Positions 1 through 9,424 of a stretch of 64,000 nucleotides of DNA are shown in pieces. A program made the position numbers and the translations under genes. The stretch is from Sphingomonas abietis (GTDB taxonomy: Bacteria; Pseudomonadota; Alphaproteobacteria; Sphingomonadales; Sphingomonadaceae): NCBI RefSeq assembly GCF_027625475.1, contig NZ_CP115174.1:2825001-2889000 (forward strand). The letters run 5' to 3'. Numbering within the stretch: position 1 is the first letter of the stretch; every line of letters starts with the position of its first letter. Below the pieces are notes generated by a model. The model did no database searches and was not told the origin of the DNA. It saw nothing but the letters and a program-made list of their open reading frames with translations.

Positions 1-847
1 CCGCCTGCTCCGGAACGAGATAGGCGATCAGCCTGGCCAGCGTCTCGCGCAGCTTGTGCCGGTGGGTCACCATGTCGAGCATACCGTGGTCGAGCAGATA
101 TTCGGAGCGCTGGAAGCCTTCGGGCAGCTTCTCGCGGATGGTCTGCTCGATCACCCGCTGGCCGGCGAAACCAATGAGCGCGCCCGGCTCGGCGAGTTGG
201 ACATCGCCGAGCATCGCATAGGAAGCCGTGACGCCGCCCGTGGTCGGATCGGTCATCACCACGATGTAGGGCAGCCCCGCCTCGTGCAGCTTCTGGATTG
301 CGACCGTGGTCTTGGGCATCTGCATGAGGCTGAGGATACCCTCCTGCATGCGGGCGCCGCCGGCCGCGGTGAACACGATGTACGGCGCCTTCTCGGCGAT
401 CGCCGCCTCGACGCCGGCGACGAACGCCGCACCGACCGCGAGGCCCATCGATCCGCCCATGAAGGCGAAATCCTGCACGCCGACGACGGCCTTGCGGCCC
501 TCGATCTCGCCCTTGGCATTCAGGAAGGCGTCCGGTTCGCCGGTGGCGGTACGCGCCGCCTTGATGCGATCGGCATATTTCTTGGTGTCACGGAATTTGA
601 GCGGGTCTTCGCGCACGGTCGGTGCCGGCAGTGGCGTGTGGACGCCGCTGTCGAAGATCAGGTCGAAGCGCTTGGCTGCGCCGATGCGGCCATGATGCTC
701 GCACTTCGGGCAGACATTCTGGTTTTCCTCATATTCTTTGAGGAAGGTCATCGCGCCGCATTGCGGGCATTTGTGCCAGAGATTGTCCGGGGTCTCCCGC
801 TTCACGATGAAGGGGATCGAGTTGCGGACCTTGTCGATCCAGCTCAT
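1..847 (-). CDS. accD: Acetyl-CoA carboxylase carboxyltransferase subunit beta (3' end cut by window edge)
   Basis: AccD is the beta half of the carboxyltransferase that moves the carboxyl group from biotin to acetyl-CoA, giving malonyl-CoA for fatty acid synthesis. The protein begins [13 protein letters not shown] and has the N-terminal zinc ribbon (CPQC near residue 29, CPKC near residue 48), then the crotonase-like fold with GGARMQEG and [14 protein letters not shown]. About 282 residues are visible and the last ones (LVPEQA) look close to the normal C-terminus, so only a few codons are probably lost. The ATG overlaps the trpA stop as ATGA, so translation is probably coupled. trpFBA-accD is a common alphaproteobacterial order. 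Confidence 0.96.
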   Translation of the reverse strand, partial: MSWIDKVRNSIPFIVKRETPDNLWHKCPQCGAMTFLKEYEENQNVCPKCEHHGRIGAAKRFDLIFDSGVHTPLPAPTVREDPLKFRDTKKYADRIKAARTATGEPDAFLNAKGEIEGRKAVVGVQDFAFMGGSMGLAVGAAFVAGVEAAIAEKAPYIVFTAAGGARMQEGILSLMQMPKTTVAIQKLHEAGLPYIVVMTDPTTGGVTASYAMLGDVQLAEPGALIGFAGQRVIEQTIREKLPEGFQRSEYLLDHGMLDMVTHRHKLRETLARLIAYLVPEQA

Positions 848-1656
848 GCGTTCACTCCTACGCGGGCGCTGCGCACCGCTTCTGCCAGTTGGGCGACGAG
901 CGTGGCACCCGCCGCAGGATCGCCGCCGGCCTTGGCCAGTACGTCCACGATCGCCGATCCGACCACCACGCCATCGGCGATGCGCGCGATGGCGGCGGCC
1001 TGCTCCGGCGTGCGGACCCCGAAGCCGACCGCGACGGGCAGATCGGTGCCCATCTTCAGCCGCGCCACCGCCGCATCGATGCTGTCGGTCGCCGCCTGCT
1101 GGAGGCCGGTAATCCCGGCGACCGAGACATAATAGAGAAATCCGGAGGCGCCAGCCAGCACCGCCGGCAGGCGCCCGGCATCGGTGGTCGGCGTCGCAAG
1201 ACGGACCAGATCGACGCCCTTGCCGCGCAGCGCCGGCCCGAGCGCGGCATCTTCTTCCGCCGGGATATCGACGCAGATCACGCCATCGACACCGGCATCA
1301 TCGAGCGCCTGCGCGAACCATGCCGGCCCGCGTGACAGCATCGGATTGGCATAGCCCATCAGCACCAGCGGTGTCTCCGGATGACGCTCGCGGAAGCCCT
1401 TGGCGATGGCCAGGACGTCGGCAGTCTTGGTGCCGGCGGCGAGCGCGCGGATATTGGCTTCCTGGATCGCCGGGCCATCGGCCATCGGATCGGTGAAGGG
1501 CATACCGAGCTCGATCACGTCGGCGCCTGCCGCGACGATCGCATCGAGGATGGCAGGCGTGTGCGCGGGCGACGGATCGCCGGCGGTGACGAAGGCGATC
1601 AGCGCGGCCCGGTCCTCGGCGGCGAGGCGCGCGAAGGTGGTGGCGAGGCGGCTCAT
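844..1656 (-). CDS. trpA: Tryptophan synthase alpha subunit
   Basis: TrpA cleaves indole-3-glycerol phosphate to indole and glyceraldehyde 3-phosphate in the alpha2beta2 tryptophan synthase. The 270-residue TIM barrel is full length. It shows FVTAGDP near the start, the catalytic Glu in [17 protein letters not shown], the catalytic Asp in [11 protein letters not shown], and the phosphate-binding GFGVRTPEQ and GVVVGSAIV segments. It overlaps trpB upstream and accD downstream by 4 bp each (ATGA), which indicates one coupled operon. Confidence 0.97.
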   Translation of the reverse strand: MSRLATTFARLAAEDRAALIAFVTAGDPSPAHTPAILDAIVAAGADVIELGMPFTDPMADGPAIQEANIRALAAGTKTADVLAIAKGFRERHPETPLVLMGYANPMLSRGPAWFAQALDDAGVDGVICVDIPAEEDAALGPALRGKGVDLVRLATPTTDAGRLPAVLAGASGFLYYVSVAGITGLQQAATDSIDAAVARLKMGTDLPVAVGFGVRTPEQAAAIARIADGVVVGSAIVDVLAKAGGDPAAGATLVAQLAEAVRSARVGVNA

Positions 1657-2915
1657 ATCGTCACCCCCATCGCGTCGGCGACGGTGAAGATGTCCTTGTC
1701 GCCGCGGCCGGAGAGGTTGAGGACGACGATCTGGTCCTCGTCCATATCGCGCGCCTTGCGGACGATCGCGGCGATCGCGTGGGCGCTCTCCAGCGCCGGG
1801 ATGATCCCCTCGGCGCGGCAGCAGAGCTGGAAGGCGTCCATCGCCTCCTGGTCGGTGACGCCTTCATAGACCACCCGGCCGCTCTCATGCAGCCAGCTAT
1901 GCTCGGGGCCGATGCCCGGATAGTCGAGCCCCGCCGAGATCGAATGCGCCTCGGTGATCTGGCCGTCCTCGTCCTGCAGCAGATAGGTGCGGTTGCCGTG
2001 GAGGACGCCGGGGCGGCCGCCATTGAGGCTGGCGGCGTGCTTGTCGGTGTCCATGCCATGCCCGGCCGCCTCGATGCCGAGCATCGCCACTTGCGGATCG
2101 TCGAGGAAGGGATGGAAGAGGCCGATGGCGTTCGATCCGCCGCCCACCGCCGCGATCAGCAGATCCGGCAGGCGCCCCTCCGCCTCCAGGATCTGGGCGC
2201 GGGATTCGATACCGATCACCGACTGGAAGTCGCGCACCAACTCGGGATAGGGATGCGGGCCGGCGGCGGTGCCGATGATGTAGAAGGTGTCGTCGACGTT
2301 CGCGACCCAATCGCGCATCGCCTCGTTCATCGCATCCTTGAGCGTCTGCGCGCCGGAGGTGACCGAGCGGACCTCGGCGCCGAGCAGCTTCATGCGGAAC
2401 ACGTTGGGCTGCTGGCGGGCGACATCCACCGCGCCCATGAAGATCGTACAGGGCAGGCCGAAGCGCGCCGCGACGGTGGCGGTGGCGACGCCATGCTGGC
2501 CGGCGCCGGTCTCGGCGATGATCCGCGTCTTGCCCATGCGGATGGCGAGCAGGATCTGGCCGATGCAATTGTTGATCTTGTGCGCGCCGGTGTGGTTCAG
2601 ATCCTCGCGCTTGAAATAGATCTTCGGGCCGCGCCTTTTCCCGTCTGGCCCGGCGGGCGCATCGCGGCGCAGCGCCTTGGTCAGTCCCTCGGCATAATAA
2701 AGCGGGCTCGGCCGGCCGACGAAATGCTTGAGCAGCCCGTCCAGCTCGGCATGGAATCCCTCGTCCACCTGCGCCGCGCGATATTCGCGCTCGAGGTCGA
2801 GGATCAGCGGCATCAGCGTCTCGGCGACGTAGCGGCCGCCAAATTCACCGAAATGGCCATCAGCATCGGGCTGGGCGCGGAGGGAGTTTGCCCCGTGGGG
2901 TGTCAGGCTCGTCAT
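1653..2915 (-). CDS. trpB: Tryptophan synthase beta subunit
   Basis: TrpB is the PLP enzyme that condenses indole with serine to make tryptophan. The 420-residue protein has [12 protein letters not shown] at the N-terminus, the PLP lysine in [14 protein letters not shown], the [13 protein letters not shown] loop and the phosphate-binding GGGSNAIG. It carries a short insertion ([13 protein letters not shown], about residues 87-99) between the N-terminal part and [13 protein letters not shown]. Its ATG overlaps the trpF stop as ATGA, placing it second in the trpF-trpB-trpA-accD operon. Confidence 0.97.
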   Translation of the reverse strand: MTSLTPHGANSLRAQPDADGHFGEFGGRYVAETLMPLILDLEREYRAAQVDEGFHAELDGLLKHFVGRPSPLYYAEGLTKALRRDAPAGPDGKRRGPKIYFKREDLNHTGAHKINNCIGQILLAIRMGKTRIIAETGAGQHGVATATVAARFGLPCTIFMGAVDVARQQPNVFRMKLLGAEVRSVTSGAQTLKDAMNEAMRDWVANVDDTFYIIGTAAGPHPYPELVRDFQSVIGIESRAQILEAEGRLPDLLIAAVGGGSNAIGLFHPFLDDPQVAMLGIEAAGHGMDTDKHAASLNGGRPGVLHGNRTYLLQDEDGQITEAHSISAGLDYPGIGPEHSWLHESGRVVYEGVTDQEAMDAFQLCCRAEGIIPALESAHAIAAIVRKARDMDEDQIVVLNLSGRGDKDIFTVADAMGVTI

Positions 2916-3544
2916 GATTGAGCCGTCGCTTGGAGGAAGGCGGCGATCTTGTCCACATCCTTGACGCCTGGCGCACGCTCCACGCCCGAGGAGACATCGA
3001 CCAGCCGGGTTCCGGTGATCCGCACGGCCTCGGCAATATTAGCCACATCGAGACCGCCCGACAGCGCCCAGGGCAGCGGGTGGCCGAACCCTTCCAGCAG
3101 TTTCCAATCGAAGCGCAACCCCATGCCACCCGGCAGGGTGCCCTTGGGGGTCTTGGCGTCATAAAGGATGCGATCGGCGGCCCCCCGATACAGCTTCGCC
3201 GCGTCGAGATCGGCGCGGGTGCGCACCGGCACCGCCTTCCACACCTCGATGCCCAGCCGCGCCTTCACCGCCGCGACCCGTTCCGGACTCTCGTCACCGT
3301 GCAGCTGGACGCCGGTCAACCGCGCACCGCGCACCGCATGAAGAAGCAGCGCATCGTCGGGATCGACGAACACGCCGATCCGGCCCACTGCCTCCGGCGT
3401 GACCAGTTCACCGGCCTGTTCGGGCACGATGTCGCGCGGGCTCTTCGGGAAGAAGACGAAGCCGACATGACTGGCCCCGCCCCGCGTGGCGGCCGATACG
3501 GTCTCGGGTGTGGAAAGCCCGCAAATCTTGGCGAAGGTCGGCAT
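2912..3544 (-). CDS. trpF: Phosphoribosylanthranilate isomerase
   Basis: TrpF performs the Amadori rearrangement of N-(5'-phosphoribosyl)anthranilate in tryptophan synthesis. The catalytic Cys lies in [11 protein letters not shown] and the general-acid Asp in [22 protein letters not shown] and [13 protein letters not shown] form the phosphate-binding end of the barrel. The open frame continues 54 bp upstream, but the extra residues are not family-like, so the ATG giving [10 protein letters not shown] was chosen (210 aa, normal length). It is the first gene of the trp string. No leader peptide or attenuator could be identified upstream. Confidence 0.95.
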   Translation of the reverse strand: MPTFAKICGLSTPETVSAATRGGASHVGFVFFPKSPRDIVPEQAGELVTPEAVGRIGVFVDPDDALLLHAVRGARLTGVQLHGDESPERVAAVKARLGIEVWKAVPVRTRADLDAAKLYRGAADRILYDAKTPKGTLPGGMGLRFDWKLLEGFGHPLPWALSGGLDVANIAEAVRITGTRLVDVSSGVERAPGVKDVDKIAAFLQATAQS

Positions 3545-3731
3545 GATGCCCGGGCATATAGGGATGCAGACCGTGAGTGGCGAGCCGGAACATGGCACCC
3601 GCCGTCGCGACGCTCCCGCGACGCCCGCTCGGCGCGATCATACTTTCGTCTAAAAATCCTTAATCCTACCCAGATTTAACTCTTTGTTTACCGCCTTCGC
3701 CGCCAAATTGCCGCTGGCAGGGAGGTGGTCC

Positions 3732-4121
3732 ATGCATCACATCGTCGACAAGCGCGTCCTCATCGTTGAAGACAATAGCCTGATCGGCGAAGTGATCGCC
3801 GAGACGATCGCGGGGGCCGGCGGCTGGCCGATCGGGCCGGTACTGACCGAGATCGAAGCGCTCGACATGATCAATTACGATCACCACGCCCCCGATGCCG
3901 CGATCATCGATATCGGGCTCGACGGGCGCTCGTTCGGGGTCGCCAGCCGGTTACGGGAACTGGGCGTGCCGTTCGTCTTCGCGACCGGCTATGCCGAGGA
4001 TATTCCGCCCGAATTCCATGACGCCCCGGTGTGCGAGAAGCCCTATACCCCCCGCGCGCTGCTCGTCTCCCTCTCGGCCGCGCTGCAATCGGTGATCATC
4101 CCGAAGGTCGCCGCCGCCTGA
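3732..4121 (+). CDS. Single-domain response regulator (receiver only)
   Basis: This is a stand-alone CheY-like receiver of 129 residues with no output domain. The acidic pair is E13-D14 in RVLIVEDN, the phosphoacceptor is Asp60 in AAIIDIGLDG, the switch residue is Thr85 in FATGYAE and the conserved lysine is Lys103 in CEKPY. The start was set at MHHIVDKRV because a strong GGAGGTGG site lies 5-10 nt upstream; an earlier in-frame ATG at 3684 lacks such a site. No histidine kinase is adjacent, so the partner is unknown. Lone receivers of this type are frequent in sphingomonads and often act in phosphorelays. Confidence 0.85.
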   Translation: MHHIVDKRVLIVEDNSLIGEVIAETIAGAGGWPIGPVLTEIEALDMINYDHHAPDAAIIDIGLDGRSFGVASRLRELGVPFVFATGYAEDIPPEFHDAPVCEKPYTPRALLVSLSAALQSVIIPKVAAA

Positions 4122-4138
4122 TCGCGTGTGAATGGCCC

Positions 4139-5452
4139 TCAGGCCGCCGCGACGATCGCGGCGCGCAGCCTGTCCACAATCTCGCCGATCTCGGCCTCGC
4201 TGGCGATCAGCGGCGGCGACAGCGCGATGGTGTCAGCGGTGGCGCGGACCAGTAGGCCGTCGTCGAAGGCGCGGTGGAACACGGCCTTGCCGCGCGCGCC
4301 CGGTGCACCGGGCTTCGGCTTCATCTCCACGCCGGCGACGAAACCGCAGGTGCGGATATCGTGGATGACGTCGAGATCGCGCAGGCCGTGGATCGCGTCC
4401 GCCCAGACGTCGGTGAGCGCGGCGCTGCGCTCGAACAGGCCCTCGTCGGCATAGATGTCGAGCGTCGCCAGTCCGGCGGCGGCGGCGAGCGGATGGCCCG
4501 AATAGGTGTAGCCATGGGCCAGCTCGATCCCCGGCAGCGCGTTGTTCACGATGCCGTCGTGGACGAAGCCGACGGCGGCGACCGCGCCCATCGGCACCGC
4601 GCCGTTGGTCAGCCCCTTGGCCATGGTGATCAGGTCGGGCGTCACCCCGAACGCCTGCGCCGCGAATGGCGCGCCCAACCGGCCGAAGCCGGTGATCACC
4701 TCATCGAAGATCAGCAGGATGCCGTGCTTCGCGGTGATCGCGCGGAGCTTCTCCAGATAGCCGACCGGCGGGGGCAGCACCCCGGTCGATCCCGCCATCG
4801 GCTCGACGATCACCGCCGCGATCGTCTCGGCGCCGTGGAGCGCGACCAGCCCCTCCAACTCGTCGGCGAGGTGCGCGCCCCATGCGGGCTGACCGCGCGT
4901 GAACGCCTGGTGTTCGTGGCTATGGGTGTGGCGGAGATGATCGACGCCGGGCAGCGACAGGAATTGCCGCCGGTTGCCAACGATCCCGCCGACCGAGACG
5001 CCGCCGAAATTGACCCCGTGATAGCCGCGCTGGCGACCAATCAGCCGGGTCCGTGTCCCCTGCCCGATCGACCGCTGGTAGGCGAGCGCGATCTTGAGCG
5101 CGGTATCCACCGATTCAGAGCCCGAATTGGTGAAGAAGATATGGTCCAGCCCTTCGGGCGTGATCGCGGCGAGCCGGGTCGCCAGCCGGAACACCGACGG
5201 ATGGGCGAGCTGGAAGGTCGGCGCGAAATCGAGCTCGCCGGCGGCCTGCGCGATCGCCTGGGTGATCGGCGCGCGGCAATGGCCGGCATTGACGCACCAC
5301 AGCCCGCCGGTGCCGTCGAGCACCTGCCGCCCGTCGGGCGTCCAATAATGCATCCCCGCCGCCTTGGCGAACATCCGCGGCTCGGCCTTGTAGCCGCGAT
5401 TGTCGGTGAACGGCATCCAGAAGGCGGAGAGGTCGTTGGGGATATTGGACAT
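4139..5452 (-). CDS. Class III omega-aminotransferase, beta-alanine:pyruvate type (BauA-like)
   Basis: This is a PLP-dependent class III aminotransferase of 437 residues. It closely follows the beta-alanine/omega-amino acid:pyruvate aminotransferase pattern: FWMPFTDNRGYK near the N-terminus, GLWCVNAGHCR, FFTNSGSESVDTALK, GRQRGYHGVN, LIFDEVITGFGRLG and the PLP lysine in ITMAKGLTNGAVPMGA, then HGYTYSGHP. It is the last gene of the minus-strand polyamine block and probably transaminates an omega-amino acid such as beta-alanine or GABA. The exact substrate cannot be read from sequence. The start is the ATG of MSNIPNDLSAFW; the upstream open frame runs into a palindromic repeat and is not coding. 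Confidence 0.88.
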   Translation of the reverse strand: MSNIPNDLSAFWMPFTDNRGYKAEPRMFAKAAGMHYWTPDGRQVLDGTGGLWCVNAGHCRAPITQAIAQAAGELDFAPTFQLAHPSVFRLATRLAAITPEGLDHIFFTNSGSESVDTALKIALAYQRSIGQGTRTRLIGRQRGYHGVNFGGVSVGGIVGNRRQFLSLPGVDHLRHTHSHEHQAFTRGQPAWGAHLADELEGLVALHGAETIAAVIVEPMAGSTGVLPPPVGYLEKLRAITAKHGILLIFDEVITGFGRLGAPFAAQAFGVTPDLITMAKGLTNGAVPMGAVAAVGFVHDGIVNNALPGIELAHGYTYSGHPLAAAAGLATLDIYADEGLFERSAALTDVWADAIHGLRDLDVIHDIRTCGFVAGVEMKPKPGAPGARGKAVFHRAFDDGLLVRATADTIALSPPLIASEAEIGEIVDRLRAAIVAAA

Positions 5453-5480
5453 GCGCGTCTCCGGTCGTCTCGCATGGAAT

Positions 5481-5560
5481 CCGTTCGCACTGAGCCTGTC
5501 GAAGTGCGTGCTACCGGCGTCGCGCCTGCGGCACATTCTTCGACAAGCTCAGGACGAACG
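5481..5560. repeat. Family A palindromic intergenic repeat (A1)
   Basis: An approximately 80-bp imperfect inverted repeat whose arms start CCGTTCGCACTGAGC and end GGACGAACG around a GC-rich centre. It lies between two minus-strand genes of the polyamine block. Ten further copies or half copies occur in the window. Confidence 0.85.
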
Positions 5561-5584
5561 AAGTATCTGCAATTATTTTGTGCA

Positions 5585-6964
5585 TCACACCTTCAGCAGC
5601 AGATGGTCGCGCTCCCACGAGCTGATCACGCCTTCATAGGCGTTGAGCTCGTCGGACTTGATGCGGTGGAAGGCGCGGATGAAATCCTCGCCGAGGATCT
5701 CGATCACCTCCTTGCACTGGACCATGCGGAACAGCGCCTCGTCGAGATTGCGTGGCAGGGTGCGGGCATGGCGATAGGCGTTGCCCTCGACCATGGCCTC
5801 CGGCTTGATGCCGTCACGCACGCCGATATAGCCGCACACCAAAGACGCCGCGACCGCCAGATAGGCGTTGGCATCGGCGCCGGGCACGCGATTCTCGACA
5901 CGGGTGTTGGGTAGATCGGTGATCGGCACGCGCAGGCCGCAGGATCGATTGTCATAGCCCCATTGCAGGTTGATCGGCGCCGAATGATCGGGCCGCATCC
6001 GCCGGAAGCTGTTGACGTTGGGGGCGAACAAGGGCGCCACCTCGGGCAGCAGGGTCTGCAGCCCGCCGACGAAGTGGCGGAAGGTCTTGGTCAGCCCCTC
6101 CTTGCCCTTGCCGGTGCCGAACAGGTTCTGGCCGGTCTTGGAATCCACCGCGGAGATATGCTGGTGCATCGCCGAGCCGGGCTGGTTCTCGTGCGGCTTG
6201 GCCATGAAGGTGGCGTAGACGCCGTGCTTGAGCGCGACCTGGCGGACGATACGCTTGAACAACGTCACCTGGTCGCACAGGTGGATGGGATCGCCATGGT
6301 TGAAGTTGATCTCGAGCTGGGCGGTGCCCGCCTCGTGGATCATCGTGTCGAGATGGAGCGAGGCCGTCTCGGCATATTCGTAGATGTCCTCGATCAGATC
6401 CTCATATTCGGTGACCGCTTCGAGGCCGTAGGGTTGCGGCGAGGTCTCGGCGCGGCCCGATCGACCGGCCGGCGGCTCCAGCGGCAGGTCGGGATCGGTG
6501 TTGACCTGGGTGAGGTAGAATTCGAGCTCGGGCGCGACCACGATCTTCCAGCCCATCTCGTCATAGAGGCTGAGCACCTTCTTCAGCACATGGCGCGGGC
6601 TGATCTCATAGGGTCCGCCACCCTTGTGATAGGCATCCGCGAAGACGAAGGCGGTCGGCGTCTTGAAGCCCGGCGCGACGCACAGCGTCGCCGGGTCCGG
6701 GTGGAGCGAGACGTCGCGATCGCTGAATGCCTCCTCGTCGCCCGGCTCGTCGGCATATTGGCCGGTGACAGTGACCGAGAAGACGCTCGACGGCAGGCGC
6801 AGCGAGTCGCTCTTCACCGAGGAGACGAACTTGCCGGCGGGCCACACCTTGCCGCGGATCACGCCGTTCATGTCGGGGACGAGGCATTCGACCTCGCTGA
6901 TGCCCTTTTCCCGTATCCAGTTGGCGAAGGTGGCATCGATGTCGGGTTTCATGTCCGTTCCCAT
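5585..6964 (-). CDS. Glutamine synthetase-family ligase, gamma-glutamylpolyamine synthetase type
   Basis: This type III glutamine-synthetase-like enzyme (459 aa) resembles PuuA/SpuB, which couple glutamate to putrescine or another polyamine. Visible GS motifs are PELEFYL, the metal/ATP site in HEAGTAQLEINFNHGDP, FMAKPHENQPGSAMHQHIS, APNVNSFRR and NTRVENRVPGADANAYLA. There is no adenylylation-type C-terminus, which fits the PuuA group rather than housekeeping GlnA. A second start (MKPDID) lies four codons in. It follows the spuC-like gene and precedes the BauA-like aminotransferase. It is one of two such ligases in the block and probably has a different amine substrate from the other. Confidence 0.88.
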   Translation of the reverse strand: MGTDMKPDIDATFANWIREKGISEVECLVPDMNGVIRGKVWPAGKFVSSVKSDSLRLPSSVFSVTVTGQYADEPGDEEAFSDRDVSLHPDPATLCVAPGFKTPTAFVFADAYHKGGGPYEISPRHVLKKVLSLYDEMGWKIVVAPELEFYLTQVNTDPDLPLEPPAGRSGRAETSPQPYGLEAVTEYEDLIEDIYEYAETASLHLDTMIHEAGTAQLEINFNHGDPIHLCDQVTLFKRIVRQVALKHGVYATFMAKPHENQPGSAMHQHISAVDSKTGQNLFGTGKGKEGLTKTFRHFVGGLQTLLPEVAPLFAPNVNSFRRMRPDHSAPINLQWGYDNRSCGLRVPITDLPNTRVENRVPGADANAYLAVAASLVCGYIGVRDGIKPEAMVEGNAYRHARTLPRNLDEALFRMVQCKEVIEILGEDFIRAFHRIKSDELNAYEGVISSWERDHLLLKV

Positions 6965-7069
6965 CTCAAGCGTCCGTTCGTGCCGTGCGCCATCGACGCG
7001 CAGCTACCGCGCAGCATAGCCTCCGAACGGGCTCAGGCCGAACGGATGTTGGTGCTGAGAGCGAATATC

Positions 7070-8485
7070 TCACAGCCCCTCGCCTGCCCCTTCGAGCAGC
7101 GGCAAGTCGAGCGCGCGCAGCGTCTCCGCCACCTGGTCGAGCGCGGCGGCGATGATCGCGACCATGCGGTCGATCTCCTCATGGGTGATGATGAAGGGCG
7201 GGCACATCACGATGCTGTCGCGCACCGCACGGACCATCAGCCCGCCGGCGATGCAGGCATCGCGGACCATCGGGCCGGCCATGCCCTCGCGGCCGCCGAA
7301 GCGCCGGTTGGTGCCCTTCTCGGCGACGATCTCGACCGCACCGATCAGCCCCAGCGAGCGCGCCTCGCCGACCAGCGGATGCGCCGCCAGCCGGGCGAGC
7401 GCGGCGGCGAAATAGGGGCCGACGTCCGAACGGACCCGATCGACCAGCTGCTCGCGCTCGATGATCTCGAGATTGCGCAGCGCCACCGCCGCCGCGACGG
7501 GATGGCCCGAATAGGTGTAGCCATGGACGAAATCATCGTCGACCGAGCGCAGCGTCTCGACGATGGCGCGGGAGACGGCGGTGGCCGAGATCGGCAGATA
7601 GCCCGACGACAGCCCCTTCGCCATCGAGACGATGTCGGGCGTCACCCCGAATTTCTGGAAGCCGAACCATTCGCCGAGCCGGCCGAAGCCGCAAATCACC
7701 TCGTCCAGGACCAGCAGGATGCCATATTTGCGGCAGATCGCCTCGACCTGCTGCCAATAGCCGTCCGGCGGGATGATGACGCCGCCGGCGCCCTGCACCG
7801 GCTCGCCGATGAATGCCGCGATCTTCTCCGGGCCGATGGCGAGGATGCGATCCTCGATATCCTGCGCGGCGCGCGCGCCGAACGCCACGGGATCCTCGCC
7901 GAAGCCGTCGCCGAACCAATAGGGCTGCATGACATGCTCGACGCCGGGGATCGGCAGATCGCCCTGCACATGCATGTAGCTCATGCCGCCGAGGCTGGCC
8001 GAGGCCACGGTCGAGCCATGATAGGCGTTGCGGCGGCTGATGAAGGTCTTGCGCTGCGGCTCGCCCTTGATGTCCCAATAGGTGCGGACCAGCCGGAACA
8101 CGGTGTCGTTCGATTCCGAGCCCGACGAATTGAAGAAGATATGCTGGAGTTCGCCGCCGAGCAGCCCGGCGAGCTTGGTCGCCAGCGCAATCGGCGGCGG
8201 CGTCGCGGTGCGGAAGAAGGTGTTGTAGAAAGGCAGTTCGAGCATCTGCTCGCGCGCCACCTCGGCCAGTTCCGCACGGCCATAGCCGACATCGACGCAC
8301 CAGAGGCCTGCCATGCCGTCGAGGATGGCATTGCCGTCGCCATCATAGATGGTCGATCCTTCTGCGCGCACGATGATCCGGCTGCCGCCGATGTCGCGCT
8401 GGAGCTTGTAGGAGGATTGCGCCGGCAGATGATGCGCGACGTCGAGGCGGCGCAGTTCGGCGATGTCGTGGTTGCGGCGGGTCAT
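7070..8485 (-). CDS. spuC: Putrescine aminotransferase (SpuC type)
   Basis: This class III PLP aminotransferase (471 aa) matches the Pseudomonas SpuC pattern along its length: HHLPAQSSYK, AEGSTIYDGDGN, GMAGLWCVDVGYGR, LPFYNTFFRTATPP, FFNSSGSESNDTV, NAYHGSTVASASLGG, PIPGVEHVMQPYWFG, EPVQGAGGVIIPP, LDEVICGFGRLGEWFG and the PLP lysine in VSMAKGLSSGYLP. SpuC transfers the amine of putrescine to pyruvate, giving 4-aminobutanal, which the aldehyde dehydrogenase of this block could oxidise to GABA. The start is the ATG of MTRRNHDIAEL, overlapping the stop of the upstream hydrolase gene as ATGA. A longer open frame upstream is not coding. Confidence 0.9.
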   Translation of the reverse strand: MTRRNHDIAELRRLDVAHHLPAQSSYKLQRDIGGSRIIVRAEGSTIYDGDGNAILDGMAGLWCVDVGYGRAELAEVAREQMLELPFYNTFFRTATPPPIALATKLAGLLGGELQHIFFNSSGSESNDTVFRLVRTYWDIKGEPQRKTFISRRNAYHGSTVASASLGGMSYMHVQGDLPIPGVEHVMQPYWFGDGFGEDPVAFGARAAQDIEDRILAIGPEKIAAFIGEPVQGAGGVIIPPDGYWQQVEAICRKYGILLVLDEVICGFGRLGEWFGFQKFGVTPDIVSMAKGLSSGYLPISATAVSRAIVETLRSVDDDFVHGYTYSGHPVAAAVALRNLEIIEREQLVDRVRSDVGPYFAAALARLAAHPLVGEARSLGLIGAVEIVAEKGTNRRFGGREGMAGPMVRDACIAGGLMVRAVRDSIVMCPPFIITHEEIDRMVAIIAAALDQVAETLRALDLPLLEGAGEGL

Positions 8486-9315
8486 GCGGTTTCTTCCCGT
8501 TCGTCCCGAGCGCAGTCGGGGGACGTGGAGGCTGGGTGCTGCGTGTCTCGACTGCGCTCGACACGATCGGCGCTGATGGGGTCTTCCCCCCGCAACGCGC
8601 GGCCAAAGATGTGGAAGATGCCCTGCGAGGCGGCATCGCGGTCGGTCTGCCATTCGGGATGCCATTGGACGGCGAGGATCGGGGCGCGGTTGGGGCTGGC
8701 CGAGATCGCCTCGACCACCCCGTCGGGCGCTTGCGCCTCGATCGAAAGCCCCTCGCCGAGCCGGCCGACGCCCTGGAAATGCACCGAATTGACCGCGAGC
8801 CGCTCGCGCCCGAAGGCCCGCGCCAGCACCCCGCCGGGGGTGAGGATCACGTCATGCCGGTGGCCGAACATATCGGGCAGCGGGACGCCGTCGGGCGCAT
8901 GATGGCTGAGCGGGCGCCCCTCCGCGCCGAGATCGCGTGCCAGCGTGCCGCCGAAGGCGACGTTCAGTTCCTGGAAGCCGCGGCAGATGCCGAGCACTGG
9001 GCGCGCGCGATCGATCATCGCCGCGATCAGCCGCGCGGTCATCTCGTCGCGGCCGGGATCGAAGGGGCCGTCGCCGTCGCTCGCATCGCCGTAGCGCGCC
9101 GGGGCGACATTGGACGGGCTGCCGGTGAGCAGCAGACCATCGAGCCGCGCGGCGACGGACTTCGCGTCGATCAGGTCGGGCCGCGCCGGGATCAGCACCG
9201 CATCGACACCGGCGTGGCGGATCACCGCCTCCATATAGCGCTCGATGACCAGCTGCGCCGTCTCCTCGCCATAGGCGCGGGTATCGGCCGAGATGCCGAT
9301 CAGCGGGCGGGTCAT
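8482..9315 (-). CDS. puuD: Class I glutamine amidotransferase-type hydrolase, gamma-glutamyl-GABA hydrolase (PuuD/SpuA-like)
   Basis: A peptidase C26-type protein (277 aa) that in this pathway removes the gamma-glutamyl group. It begins MTRPLIGISADTR. The nucleophile elbow is PVLGICRGFQELNVAFGG (Cys in GICRG), and the catalytic His-Pro-Glu is in AVQWHPEWQTD. LLTGSPSNVAPARYG matches PuuD proteins. The last ~30 residues after LRGEDP are unlike the family: they are encoded by a family A palindromic repeat at 8497-8570 and end in a stop that overlaps the spuC ATG. The reading frame therefore seems to have been extended by repeat insertion. Upstream in-frame ATGs lie inside another repeat and were rejected. 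Confidence 0.9.
   Translation of the reverse strand: MTRPLIGISADTRAYGEETAQLVIERYMEAVIRHAGVDAVLIPARPDLIDAKSVAARLDGLLLTGSPSNVAPARYGDASDGDGPFDPGRDEMTARLIAAMIDRARPVLGICRGFQELNVAFGGTLARDLGAEGRPLSHHAPDGVPLPDMFGHRHDVILTPGGVLARAFGRERLAVNSVHFQGVGRLGEGLSIEAQAPDGVVEAISASPNRAPILAVQWHPEWQTDRDAASQGIFHIFGRALRGEDPISADRVERSRDTQHPASTSPDCARDEREETA
8497..8570. repeat. Family A palindromic repeat (A2) inside the 3' end of the puuD-like gene
   Basis: Arms CCGTTCGTCCCGAGCGCAGT and TCGACTGCGCTCGACACGAT bracket a GC-rich centre. Unlike other copies it is translated, as the C-terminal tail (from about ISADRVERSRDT) of the amidotransferase-type hydrolase. The right arm is diverged from the usual GGACGAACGG ending. Confidence 0.75.
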
Positions 9316-9329
9316 CGCGGCACGCCTTT

Positions 9330-9410
9330 CCGTGCTCCTGCGAACGCAGGAGCCCAGAGCCACTGGCGCGGCACCCGCTGCCCTGGGCTCCTGCGTTCGC
9401 AGGAGCACGG
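9330..9410. repeat. Family B palindromic repeat (B1), perfect 28-bp arms
   Basis: Positions 9330-9357 and 9383-9410 are exact reverse complements (28 bp each). Each arm contains its own palindrome CTCCTGCGAACGCAGGAG. The element lies between the transporter ATPase gene and the puuD-like gene and could fold into a very stable hairpin in the transcript. Confidence 0.9.
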
Positions 9411-9424
9411 CGGGGAAATATCGC

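Noticed and set aside
5963..8902. A 979-codon open frame antisense to the glutamine-synthetase, spuC and puuD-like genes
   Set aside because: The composition is that of a GC-rich shadow frame (His/Arg/Asp-rich, no domain), while the opposite strand carries clear enzyme motifs over the whole length.
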